Source: Bacteroidales bacterium UBA5621
Lineage (GTDB): Bacteria > Bacteroidota > Bacteroidia > Bacteroidales > VadinHA17
DNA: 21,192 nucleotides
Assembly: GCA_002424525.1 (NCBI GenBank)
Contig: DIKJ01000181.1
Coordinates: 1 to 21,192 of the forward strand
Direction of reading: 5' to 3'
Part shown: positions 1-6,954 of the stretch, in pieces
Position numbering within the stretch: the first letter of the stretch is position 1
How the letters are laid out: each line of letters starts with the position of its first letter
Position numbers and translations under genes: made by a program
Notes under the pieces: generated by a model
Databases searched by the model: none
What the model was told of the DNA's origin: nothing
What the model saw: the letters and a program-made list of their open reading frames with translations, nothing else

Positions 1-14
1 TGTTAGTCCGTTAG

Positions 15-251
15 CTGGTATCTTCCCGGGCTGAATTTCAGACGTTTTTTATGACTGGTGTGATACCATTTGTGATCTTCATTATTGTACTCGGTATCGA
101 TCCGGACAAGCTGGGGCTTGCCTGGGGCAGGACATTCAGGTACTGGTATTTCCCGGTTTTGCTGCCATTGCTTACCGTCTTGTATGAGTTTTCTGACCGG
201 TTCGTTCCTGACCGCTTTTCTCATTCATGCCTCTATGGCTGTAACCACTGA
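15..251 (+). pseudogene. Possible decayed membrane-protein fragment
   Basis: The first 314 bases hold no convincing complete gene. One plus-strand frame, open from 15 with an ATG at 51, stops at 249-251. It encodes about 50 plausible membrane-protein residues: a hydrophobic helix (PFVIFIIVLGI), a polar turn (DPDKLGLAWG) and a second hydrophobic stretch (YWYFPVLLPLLTVL). This pattern recalls the N-terminal half of CPBP-type or other polytopic membrane proteins. The last 15 or so residues lose that character, and no catalytic motif or further helix follows in any frame, so a truncated or frameshifted remnant is the best guess. All three plus frames have a stop within the first 34 bases, so any gene entering from the left ends there. 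Nothing is seen in 252-314. It could also be chance coding. Confidence 0.25.
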
Positions 252-314
252 ACTCTCAGCGGCTTTTCATAACCCGGAATTCCGGTTTGCAGTAACTGAC
301 AAAAAAAGTATCAG

Positions 315-1316
315 ATGAGGGTTTTTATCACAGGAGGATCGGGTTTTATCGGCCAGAGACTTGCAGAAAAGCTTCTTGCAGGGAACAATGAAGTGATCCT
401 TCTTCTCAGAGATCCTGATAGAGCCCGTAAACTGATGTATGCCGGATGCCAGGTCGTTAAAGGTGATATACTGAACAAGCCTGCCCTGATTGAGGGTATG
501 AGGAACTGCGATCTGGTGTTTCACCTGGCAGCATATACCAGGCCATGGTCAAAGGATCCGGAAATTCCTTATAAGATAAATGTTACCGGCACACTGAATA
601 TCCTGGAAACAGCCGTCATGACTGGTGTTCCCAAAGTTGTTGTGACCTCTACGGCCGGAACAATGAGCTTCTCACACGATGGAAAACCGGTAAATGAGTC
701 GACTAACCCAAACCCTGAGTTTCATACTTCATACGAGAGGACCAAGGCAGAAGCAGAGAAGATTTGTGTCGATTATTCCCGCAAGGGTCTGGACGTGGTA
801 ATTGTTAATCCAACAAGGGTTTACGGTCCGGGTGAGTTGACAAAGAGCAACTCCCTGACAAGAATAATCAAGTTGTACAGGAAAGGGCTCTGGAGGATTT
901 TGCCGGGTACCGGGAACGCCGTGGGCAACTATGTATATATTGATAATGTGGTTAGTGGCCATATACTGGCCGCCAGTAAGGGATTGAGCGGTGAACGGTA
1001 TATTCTCGGGGGGGAAAATCTTTCATATACAGATCTTTTCAGAATTGTCGGAGAAGAAGCAGGCAGGGTAAGAAATCTTGTCAGACTCCCGCTTCTGCTT
1101 CTTAAGGCAACCCTGAGAACTTCAAAATTATTTGCTGACATTACCGGCCTTCAGCCGCTTCTGACCAGGGAGTGGCTTGACAAGTACCTCAAAAACTGGA
1201 TAATGTCAAGTGACAAGGCGAAAGAACATCTCGGATATGATATTATATCTTTCAGGGCGGGCGTCAGGGAGACTTTTAAATGGATTGACATAAACAATGA
1301 CCAGAATGATCAATAA
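315..1316 (+). CDS. NAD-dependent epimerase/dehydratase (extended SDR)
   Basis: This is an extended short-chain dehydrogenase/reductase of 333 residues, a normal length for the sugar-epimerase and dihydroflavonol-reductase-like group. It should be a cytoplasmic NAD(P)-dependent enzyme acting on a nucleotide sugar or a ketone/alcohol; the substrate cannot be told from sequence. The Rossmann dinucleotide loop is G7-G-S-G-F-I-G13. The catalytic pair is Y140-E-R-T-K144, with S112 or T113 in the TST stretch as the hydroxyl partner. Residues 28-60 carry the usual beta-alpha unit ending in a KGDI acidic loop, and the C-terminal part holds the substrate domain. The start is ATG 315; no Bacteroides-type promoter is visible just upstream, so the transcript may begin outside the window. 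The 3' end overlaps the start of a second, destroyed SDR reading frame, which suggests this gene once headed a two-SDR operon. Confidence 0.9.
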   Translation: MRVFITGGSGFIGQRLAEKLLAGNNEVILLLRDPDRARKLMYAGCQVVKGDILNKPALIEGMRNCDLVFHLAAYTRPWSKDPEIPYKINVTGTLNILETAVMTGVPKVVVTSTAGTMSFSHDGKPVNESTNPNPEFHTSYERTKAEAEKICVDYSRKGLDVVIVNPTRVYGPGELTKSNSLTRIIKLYRKGLWRILPGTGNAVGNYVYIDNVVSGHILAASKGLSGERYILGGENLSYTDLFRIVGEEAGRVRNLVRLPLLLLKATLRTSKLFADITGLQPLLTREWLDKYLKNWIMSSDKAKEHLGYDIISFRAGVRETFKWIDINNDQNDQ

Positions 1317-1350
1317 AAATTTTGCCGTTGTTACCGGCGCAAGCAAATGA
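1297..1350 (+). pseudogene. 5' stump of a second SDR oxidoreductase gene
   Basis: In the +1 frame relative to the epimerase gene, an ATG at 1297 (a second at 1306) opens 17 codons reading MTRMINKNFAVVTGASK, then TGA at 1348-1350. The segment NFAVVTGASK is the signature first beta strand and nucleotide-binding loop of classical SDRs, whose next residues should be G-x-G. Here translation stops exactly where the first loop glycine is expected, and I see no continuing SDR similarity in any frame of 1351-1490. It overlaps the epimerase end by 20 bp, as a tightly coupled downstream gene would. The likely reading is a deletion that removed the rest of the gene. A short coding leader or coincidence is possible but fits the motif less well. 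Confidence 0.5.
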
Positions 1351-1436
1351 TGCTGATTACACGCCGGAAATTCAGTAATTTCACAAATGCGCCTGAATAA
1401 CTATTTCATCATTTTATTTAGAATAAAGAATATTAT

Positions 1437-1444
1437 TACCTTTG
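1437..1444 (+). promoter_or_regulatory. Likely -7 promoter element for the bTHX gene
   Basis: TACCTTTG matches the Bacteroidota housekeeping -7 consensus TAnnTTTG at all fixed positions and lies 49 bp before the ATG at 1494, in an A/T-rich stretch. No clear TTG is found 19-21 bp upstream, only T-rich sequence, so the assignment rests on one box. Transcription would start near 1450 and give a leader of about 45 nt. Confidence 0.5.
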
Positions 1445-1493
1445 CCTCTCATCTCTGGAAGAGGTGAAATTAAACTAATCAAAACCAGTTATT

Positions 1494-1934
1494 ATGGGAA
1501 AAGGAGATAAAAAATCCAGACGAGGGAAAATTATACTTGGGACTTACGGAGTCAGACGCCGCAGAAAACAAGCCGGTAAGCCTGTTGTCTCACCGCCTGA
1601 AATTGCTCAGGAAAAAGAAATGAAAGATAAAAGGGCTCCAAAGAGCAGGAAGGAACCCAGGGGAGCAGAGGCGATAAAAGAGATCAGGGAAGTGGCCGAA
1701 GTTCAGGAAGTAAAGGTTGTAAAGGAAGTAAAGGAAACTGCTGAGATACAGGAGGTAAAGGATGTTCAGCCTGAAAAGGCAGATAAAGAGGCCCCCGGTG
1801 CAAAAACTGTCCCGGCCCCAAAAGCAAAAAAAGAGGCAAAACCTGCCAGCTCCGGTAAAGTGGTGAAAGAACCTGCATCAGCAACAAAGAAAGCTCCCGC
1901 GAAAACAGCAAAGACTAAAAAAGAGAAGGAGTAA
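1494..1934 (+). CDS. thx: Small-subunit ribosomal protein bTHX with long basic tail
   Basis: The first 30 or so residues (MGKGDKKSRRGKIILGTYGV, then an Arg/Lys run) match the THX ribosomal protein family, a tiny basic peptide that sits in the head of the 30S subunit and stabilises rRNA contacts. Family members are usually little more than this block, often 25-60 residues. Here it is followed by about 110 residues of low-complexity sequence rich in Lys, Glu, Ala, Val and Pro. Residues about 60-100 are acidic/basic alternating repeats (E-V-Q-E-V-K type) that could form a charged helix; residues about 100-146 are Ala/Pro/Lys-rich like a histone-type tail. The tail has no recognisable domain and is probably disordered. 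It may add RNA binding or result from repeat expansion. The gene stands alone with its own probable promoter and converges on the next gene. The THX assignment is strong; the tail function is unknown. Confidence 0.85.
   Translation: MGKGDKKSRRGKIILGTYGVRRRRKQAGKPVVSPPEIAQEKEMKDKRAPKSRKEPRGAEAIKEIREVAEVQEVKVVKEVKETAEIQEVKDVQPEKADKEAPGAKTVPAPKAKKEAKPASSGKVVKEPASATKKAPAKTAKTKKEKE
1708..1761 (+). repeat. 9-bp in-frame repeat inside the bTHX tail
   Basis: Three consecutive 9-bp units (AAGTAAAGG, TTGTAAAGG, AAGTAAAGG) occupy 1708-1734, and a fourth, AGGTAAAGG, lies at 1753-1761. They are in phase with the coding frame and specify V-K-x triplets, so the charged segment of the tail looks like the product of local tandem duplication. 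Confidence 0.6.
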
Positions 1935-1945
1935 AAGAGTGTAAC

Positions 1946-1980
1946 CACTCACCACTTACTACTCACTGCTCACTACTCAA
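1946..1980. repeat. Heptanucleotide tandem array (YACTCAC x5)
   Basis: Five abutting 7-bp units run CACTCAC, CACTTAC, TACTCAC, TGCTCAC, TACTCAA. The array fills the space between the convergent bTHX and ThDP-enzyme genes and runs over the stop codon (1973-1975) and last codons of the latter. The first unit also pairs with GAGTG at 1937-1941 across a TAAC loop to form a weak 5-bp hairpin just after the bTHX stop codon. No T-run follows, so a terminator role is not supported. Confidence 0.6.
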
Positions 1981-3559
1981 CAAGCCATCCGTAATCCTCA
2001 GGATCGATCGCCGCGTTGATGATCACGGGCTCATTCAGCTTAAGTGCCTCTCTGACAGCCCTTGTCATTTCGTCGCTTGAACCGGCATGTATCACCTTTA
2101 TCCCCAGAAAGATATCTGAGTCGAAAAGATCACCTGAGTACAGTAGAGTACCGTCGGGCGCAAGGCCCAGCCTGGTCTGCCTTAATCTGATAAGATTGAG
2201 CTCCCCGTCGGAAAAAATAATGATAATGACCGGAAGGTTTAATCTCCTGGCAACCATTAATTCCCCTGCCATCATCAGGAACCCTCCGTCGCCGGTGATG
2301 CAGACCACCCTGCTTTCCGGATTATGAATCTGCGATGCAATCGCTGCAGGAATGCCGAATCCCATCCCCGACCATCCGTTAGTCATCAGCAGCTTCCCTT
2401 TCCCGCGTATCTTCCAGTACTGACCGGCCAGGTGCAGATGAGATCCTACATCAACCGTAACGATAGTGTCAGAAGGAAGCTCCTCCATCAGAATACCCTG
2501 GGCCGTTACCGGGCCGAAATGATTTTTGAAACCATTAAATACTGCCGCCATCTCGTTCCGTATCCCTCCAACCACCGTCTTCTCAAAGATAAGTGCCCCG
2601 GGATTCAGATTGTGCATGATACTGAACCATTCGTCCGGAGTTCCGGTAAAGCGTTCGACAATACCCTTCTCCGGAAGGTCAGTCTCTCTTGTGTCGAAAT
2701 GGACAAGGGGAACATCAGGGATCCATGATTCGTAATTATACTCCACCTGGTCATAACCCAGACCGATCACAAGGTCGGTCCGTGAATATATTTCCTTAAG
2801 ATAATCGCTTAATGAGTGAAATAAAACACCGGCGAAGGATGGATGTTCCTCAGGGATCAGCCCCTTAGCCATCGGGGTGACGATTACCGGAACCTTATAC
2901 TGCTCAAGGAAATTCATGAGTTTTTTTCCCGCCCCGTGCCTGAAGGCGGTGAGCCCGGCGGCAATCAGGGGTCTTCTCGATTCACGGAGCAGGGATATTA
3001 TCCTTCCCGTATCGTCTGAAGAAGAGCTTGTACTATTTTCCCATGAGATGTCATGCAGACCATCCGCACCTGTATCAGCAATGCCTGCCGGAAGACTTAT
3101 ATGAACAGGCCCGGGATACTCCTCCCGGCACAAGCCGAATGCCCTTGACAGGATCTCTTCTGCGCTGCCGGTACCTGCTCTCAATGAGGCTTTTGTGACC
3201 GGCCTGAAAAGGACCTGCTGATCAATATTCATCTGGGAGGTACGGTTGATCATACTCTCGTCAGGCTCATTGGTAAAGGCGATTACAGGCGACCGGTCAA
3301 GGAGTGCTCCGCCAAGACCTGAAGCCAGGTTAACGGCACCGGGACCCATTGTGGCGTGACAGACACCCGGGATCCCCGTCAGACGGGCGGAGACATCTGC
3401 CATTATGGCTGCTGCAGCTTCTCCCGATGTCAGTATAAATTCAATGCCGGCTGACCTGAAAGCCTTCAGGTAAGGGACCGATGCGCCTCCCGGGATTCCG
3501 AAAATATATCTTACGCCTGATTTATAGAGCTGATCTGCAATATATTCTGCAAGTGTCAT
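1973..3559 (-). CDS. ThDP-dependent enzyme, acetolactate synthase-like
   Basis: This 528-residue protein has the three-domain layout of the POX/AHAS/benzoylformate decarboxylase family: N-terminal PYR domain (about 1-165), central Rossmann-like domain (about 180-310) and C-terminal PP domain (about 345-520). The activating glutamate is E47 in TSGEAAAAIMA, and the ARLTGIPGV and MGPGAVNLASGL blocks follow as usual. The ThDP/magnesium motif begins G423-D424-G425. At the place of the usual Asn-Asn there is S450-D451, with G-E-L-N after it, so the second metal-ligand Asn is replaced by Asp. Family members decarboxylate 2-oxo acids and may ligate the product; the exact substrate is not readable here. 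There is no neighbouring regulatory subunit (ilvN), ilvC or ilvD, which argues against the biosynthetic acetolactate synthase. ATG 3557-3559 gives a start directly before the conserved N-terminus. A probable promoter lies just upstream. Confidence 0.85.
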   Translation of the reverse strand: MTLAEYIADQLYKSGVRYIFGIPGGASVPYLKAFRSAGIEFILTSGEAAAAIMADVSARLTGIPGVCHATMGPGAVNLASGLGGALLDRSPVIAFTNEPDESMINRTSQMNIDQQVLFRPVTKASLRAGTGSAEEILSRAFGLCREEYPGPVHISLPAGIADTGADGLHDISWENSTSSSSDDTGRIISLLRESRRPLIAAGLTAFRHGAGKKLMNFLEQYKVPVIVTPMAKGLIPEEHPSFAGVLFHSLSDYLKEIYSRTDLVIGLGYDQVEYNYESWIPDVPLVHFDTRETDLPEKGIVERFTGTPDEWFSIMHNLNPGALIFEKTVVGGIRNEMAAVFNGFKNHFGPVTAQGILMEELPSDTIVTVDVGSHLHLAGQYWKIRGKGKLLMTNGWSGMGFGIPAAIASQIHNPESRVVCITGDGGFLMMAGELMVARRLNLPVIIIIFSDGELNLIRLRQTRLGLAPDGTLLYSGDLFDSDIFLGIKVIHAGSSDEMTRAVREALKLNEPVIINAAIDPEDYGWLVE

Positions 3560-3578
3560 AAAGTGGTTTTTATAATAA

Positions 3579-3586
3579 CAAATCTA
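3579..3586 (-). promoter_or_regulatory. Likely -7 element for the ThDP-enzyme gene
   Basis: Read on the minus strand this is TAGATTTG, a full match to TAnnTTTG, ending 19 bp before the ATG (3559). It implies a leader of only about 10-15 nt. A clear TTG -33 box at 19-21 bp is not visible. A second minus-strand match, TATCTTTG at 3707-3714, is farther away and less likely to be used. Confidence 0.45.
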
Positions 3587-3726
3587 TTAAATAACTTAGC
3601 TTCCCGCTCACTTTAAGGATGGAAAATAGGAAAGGACACATTGTTAAATATTATTAAAACTGAGCAGACAGGCGTTTATTTCTATTAATTTTAGCCGGAT
3701 CATAATCAAAGATAATTTCTGAAAGA

Positions 3727-5991
3727 ATGGTAAGAAAAGTAATATTCACTCTGACTTTAATACTTTTAATTCTTATTGATACCGGATTATCATGGTCGCA
3801 GGGTTCTCTTGCACCTGAAAGATACACCAGGGCTGATAGTCTGGGGCGCCTTATATCCGACAAGGTATATGGAGGAAATGTAAGACCTGTGTGGATAGGC
3901 ACCGCCGGAAGCTTTTTCTACGAGAACTTTTCTCAGCAAGGTACTGAATACATAATTGTCAATCCTTTGAGACAGACCAGGAGGCAGGCCTTCGATCAGA
4001 AGCGTTTTGCCGTTGCGTTTGAAAAAGCTACCGGTCAGAAGGCAGAGCCTGGTAAATTGCCGATCCGAAACATAACCTTCTCAGAGAGACAGATAAGCTT
4101 TGCATTTGTTTATGATGGATATAACTGGATCTGCAACCTGCGGGACTACAGCATTGTAAAAAGAGACATGGCTTCCCCCGAACGAACCAGGGGACAGGGA
4201 TGGGCATGGGGATTTCGCGATGAGACAACCGGCGATCCGGTCGCCTCTCCGGACAAGCAGTGGACAGCATTTATTAAGAATTATAACGTTTATGTCAGAT
4301 CTGAAGCTGACAAAAAGGAGTACAAGCTGAGTTATGACGGAGCGTTGGGAGAGTATTACTCAACACAGATGAGGTGGTCGCCGGATTCAAAGAAACTGGT
4401 TGCCTACAGGGTCAAACCGGCTGAAAAACGGATGATATACTATATCGAATCATCCCCGGAAGATCAGCTTCAACCGAGGCATCACGCCTACGAATATCAG
4501 AAGCCCGGGGATGCTATCCCTCAGAAATACCCTCAGCTGTTTGATGTGGAAACCATGAGCCACATAAAAGTTGACGATTCACAGGTGCCTAACCAGTATG
4601 CCATAAATTTCATAGAATGGGCCAAAGACAACAGCGCTTTTACGTTTGAGTATAACAGAAGAGGGCATCAGGTTTATCAGGTTATCAGAGTAGATGCAGT
4701 GACAGGGAGTTATAACATTATAATCAATGAAACCTCACTTACCTTTATCGACTATAGCGGGAAGAAATACAGATACGATGCTTCAGAATCAGGCGAAATA
4801 ATATGGGCTTCGGAAAGGGACGGATGGAATCATTTGTATCTGTACGACGCACTTGGCGGGAATGTAAAAAATCAGATAACAAAGGGTAACTGGGTTGTGC
4901 GGGGTGTAAGCTTTGCCGATGAGAAAAACAGGCAGGTTGTATTTGAGGCAAGCGGCATGGAGCCGGGAGATCCATATTTTATTCATTATTACAGGATCAA
5001 TTTTGATGGCACCGGACTGATACGAATTACTGAGGGTGAGGGAAATCATGAAGCCAGCTTTTCTCCCGACAAGAAGTTCTTTGTTGACACCTGGTCGAGG
5101 GTCGATTCCCCTCCGGTGTCGGTTTTAAGGAGGACGGAAGACGGTACGCAGGTCATGTTCCTTGAAAAAGCTGACATTACCGGCCTGCTTGCTACCGGTA
5201 TCAGACTGCCTGAAGTTTTTGTCGCCAAAGGGAGGGACGGAATAACGGACATATGGGGGATAATAGTCAGACCGACAGATTTTGACCCTGCAAAAAAATA
5301 TCCGGTGATTGAAGATATTTACGCGGGCCCTCACAGCAGTTTTGTTCCGAAAAGCTTCAGGCCTATGGTTGGCGGTATGCATCAGCTTGCCGAACTGGGA
5401 TTTATCGTGGTGAAGATAGATGGCATGGGTACGTCGAACCGGTCGAAAGCTTTCCATGACGTATGCTGGAAGAACCTGAAGGATGCCGGGTTCCCTGACA
5501 GGATCCTCTGGATCAGGGCCGCCGCAGAAAAATATCCTTATATGGATGTTGAAAGGGTAGGGGTATACGGTACTTCAGCCGGCGGTCAGAATGCTGCCGG
5601 AGCAGTCCTGTTCCACCCCGACTTCTACAAGGTCGCTGTTGCATCGTGCGGCTGCCACGATAACCGGATGGACAAGATGTGGTGGAATGAGCAATGGATG
5701 GGATGGCCAGTTGGTGAGGAATATGCACATTCATCCAATGTTGATAATGCCTGGAGACTCAAAGGCAAGCTTCTTCTTCTTAACGGGGAAATGGATAATA
5801 ATGTCGATCCGACTTCAACAATGCAGGTTGTCAATGCTCTCATAAAAGCAAACAAGGAATTTGAATATGTATTCCTGCCGGGCGCAGGGCATACAAGTGG
5901 CGGGCCTTATGGCGAGAGGAAAAGACGTGATTTTTTTGTGAAACACCTTCTTGGACTGAATCCTCCTGACTGGAACATGGTGGAAAAATAA
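3727..5991 (+). CDS. Exported S9 family peptidase (DPP IV-like)
   Basis: This 754-residue protein has an N-terminal signal peptide (hydrophobic core about 5-22, ending near SWSQG), a DPP IV-type eight-bladed propeller region (about 60-500, with blades such as RWSPDSKKLVAY and WASERDGWNHLY) and a C-terminal alpha/beta hydrolase domain. The serine-peptidase triad is visible: S617 in YGTSAGG, D690 in NGEMDNNV and H722 in GAGHTSGG. It should act in the periplasm or at the outer surface, cleaving peptides to short units for uptake. Two features differ from classical DPP IV: the nucleophile loop is GTSAGG instead of GWSYGG, and the propeller segment that should carry the double-Glu binding the substrate N-terminus shows only one Glu (E209 in GEYYS). 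It may therefore not be a strict dipeptidyl peptidase IV. Length is close to the family norm. The EamA gene follows after 15 bp. Confidence 0.9.
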   Translation: MVRKVIFTLTLILLILIDTGLSWSQGSLAPERYTRADSLGRLISDKVYGGNVRPVWIGTAGSFFYENFSQQGTEYIIVNPLRQTRRQAFDQKRFAVAFEKATGQKAEPGKLPIRNITFSERQISFAFVYDGYNWICNLRDYSIVKRDMASPERTRGQGWAWGFRDETTGDPVASPDKQWTAFIKNYNVYVRSEADKKEYKLSYDGALGEYYSTQMRWSPDSKKLVAYRVKPAEKRMIYYIESSPEDQLQPRHHAYEYQKPGDAIPQKYPQLFDVETMSHIKVDDSQVPNQYAINFIEWAKDNSAFTFEYNRRGHQVYQVIRVDAVTGSYNIIINETSLTFIDYSGKKYRYDASESGEIIWASERDGWNHLYLYDALGGNVKNQITKGNWVVRGVSFADEKNRQVVFEASGMEPGDPYFIHYYRINFDGTGLIRITEGEGNHEASFSPDKKFFVDTWSRVDSPPVSVLRRTEDGTQVMFLEKADITGLLATGIRLPEVFVAKGRDGITDIWGIIVRPTDFDPAKKYPVIEDIYAGPHSSFVPKSFRPMVGGMHQLAELGFIVVKIDGMGTSNRSKAFHDVCWKNLKDAGFPDRILWIRAAAEKYPYMDVERVGVYGTSAGGQNAAGAVLFHPDFYKVAVASCGCHDNRMDKMWWNEQWMGWPVGEEYAHSSNVDNAWRLKGKLLLLNGEMDNNVDPTSTMQVVNALIKANKEFEYVFLPGAGHTSGGPYGERKRRDFFVKHLLGLNPPDWNMVEK

Positions 5992-6006
5992 TTTTTTTTC
6001 TGATCT

Positions 6007-6954
6007 TTGGCGCCAAAAATATTCTCCTTGAACAGCAAAGAGAACACCATTTTTTGGGCAGTTATTGCTTGTCTTCTCTGGTCAACGGCTTATGCAGCCA
6101 TCAAAATAGGACTGCAGTATGACACGCCTTTGCATTTTGCAGGCCTGAGATTCATGATATCAGGCCTTATGATCCTGCCATTTACCATAAAACCTTCGGC
6201 ATTTATCAGGATGGTAAGGGACCACTGGAAGCTCGTCATTTCGACAATGGTGCTTCAGACCCTGATCAATTATTCCCTGTTCTACCTGGGGATGGACCTC
6301 GTACCCGGAGCCCTTGGAGCTGTTATTGTTGGTTCTCAGCCTCTTGTCACGGCAGTCGTGGCAGCTATGATGCAACGTGAAGATACCCTTACAAGGGGAA
6401 AGATCGCTACCATAATTTTTGGTATTACCGGTGTGGTAATGATCAGCGCCGGCCGGCAGGCCTTTAAACTTGGAACAATAGCGGAGATGCTTGGCGTGAT
6501 TATGATCCTGGGTGCAAATATTGCCACAGCAACAAGCAACGTACTGGTCTCTTTAAAAAGCAGAGGAATGAATCCTCTTGTGCTGAGCTCCACCTCTTTG
6601 TCGGTGGGAGGGTTGATTTTATACCTGATAGCAATCCCTGCCGAGGGCGTAAAGCACGGACCATTACCGGCCGAATACTGGCTGGTTCTGCTATGGCTGG
6701 CCTTTATGGCTGCCTTTGCATTCTCACTTTGGTTTAAACTGCTCCAGCGACCCGGTGTAAAGGTTTCGGAACTGAATCTCTGGAAATTCATAATTCCTGT
6801 TGTAGGCGCCATCCTGAGCTGGGTGCTTGTACCCGGAGAGAAACCCGACTGGCTTACTGTGGCTGGAATGTTTATTATTACTTTTTCGCTTGTATTGTTC
6901 TTTACACGGAACCATAAACATCAGAAAACCAATATTCTATCTTCCGGGTTATGA
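6007..6954 (+). CDS. EamA/DMT family transporter
   Basis: This is a 10-helix inner-membrane protein of about 315 residues formed by two EamA repeats (about 15-140 and 155-300), the usual size for drug/metabolite exporters of the DMT superfamily. Substrates range over amino acids, nucleosides and other metabolites and cannot be assigned from sequence. The helix-1 motif FWAVIACLLWSTAYAAIK and the repeat-1 motif GALGAVIVGSQPLVTAVVAA are characteristic. No ATG occurs before the first helix; the frame has a stop at 6001-6003, so translation must begin at TTG 6007 or at TTG 6028, and I cannot choose firmly. The gene lies 15 bp after the peptidase and ends in a 4-bp ATGA overlap with the following membrane enzyme, so at least those two are co-translated. 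Confidence 0.88.
   Translation: MAPKIFSLNSKENTIFWAVIACLLWSTAYAAIKIGLQYDTPLHFAGLRFMISGLMILPFTIKPSAFIRMVRDHWKLVISTMVLQTLINYSLFYLGMDLVPGALGAVIVGSQPLVTAVVAAMMQREDTLTRGKIATIIFGITGVVMISAGRQAFKLGTIAEMLGVIMILGANIATATSNVLVSLKSRGMNPLVLSSTSLSVGGLILYLIAIPAEGVKHGPLPAEYWLVLLWLAFMAAFAFSLWFKLLQRPGVKVSELNLWKFIIPVVGAILSWVLVPGEKPDWLTVAGMFIITFSLVLFFTRNHKHQKTNILSSGL

Noticed and set aside
85..318. 77-aa plus-strand frame whose stop overlaps the epimerase ATG as ATGA
   Set aside because: Its first half is the out-of-frame shadow of the hydrophobic frame at 15-251 and the protein has no consistent composition. The ATGA overlap is probably chance.
2324..2728. 134-aa plus-strand frame antisense to the ThDP enzyme
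   Set aside because: It lies wholly inside a well-supported gene, has an atypical composition, and has no start signal.
5125..5457. 110-aa minus-strand frame antisense to the S9 peptidase
   Set aside because: It is a shadow in the hydrolase-domain coding sequence with no recognisable motif.
6336..6812. 158-aa minus-strand frame antisense to the EamA gene
   Set aside because: Long, but it mirrors a membrane-protein gene and shows no domain of its own.
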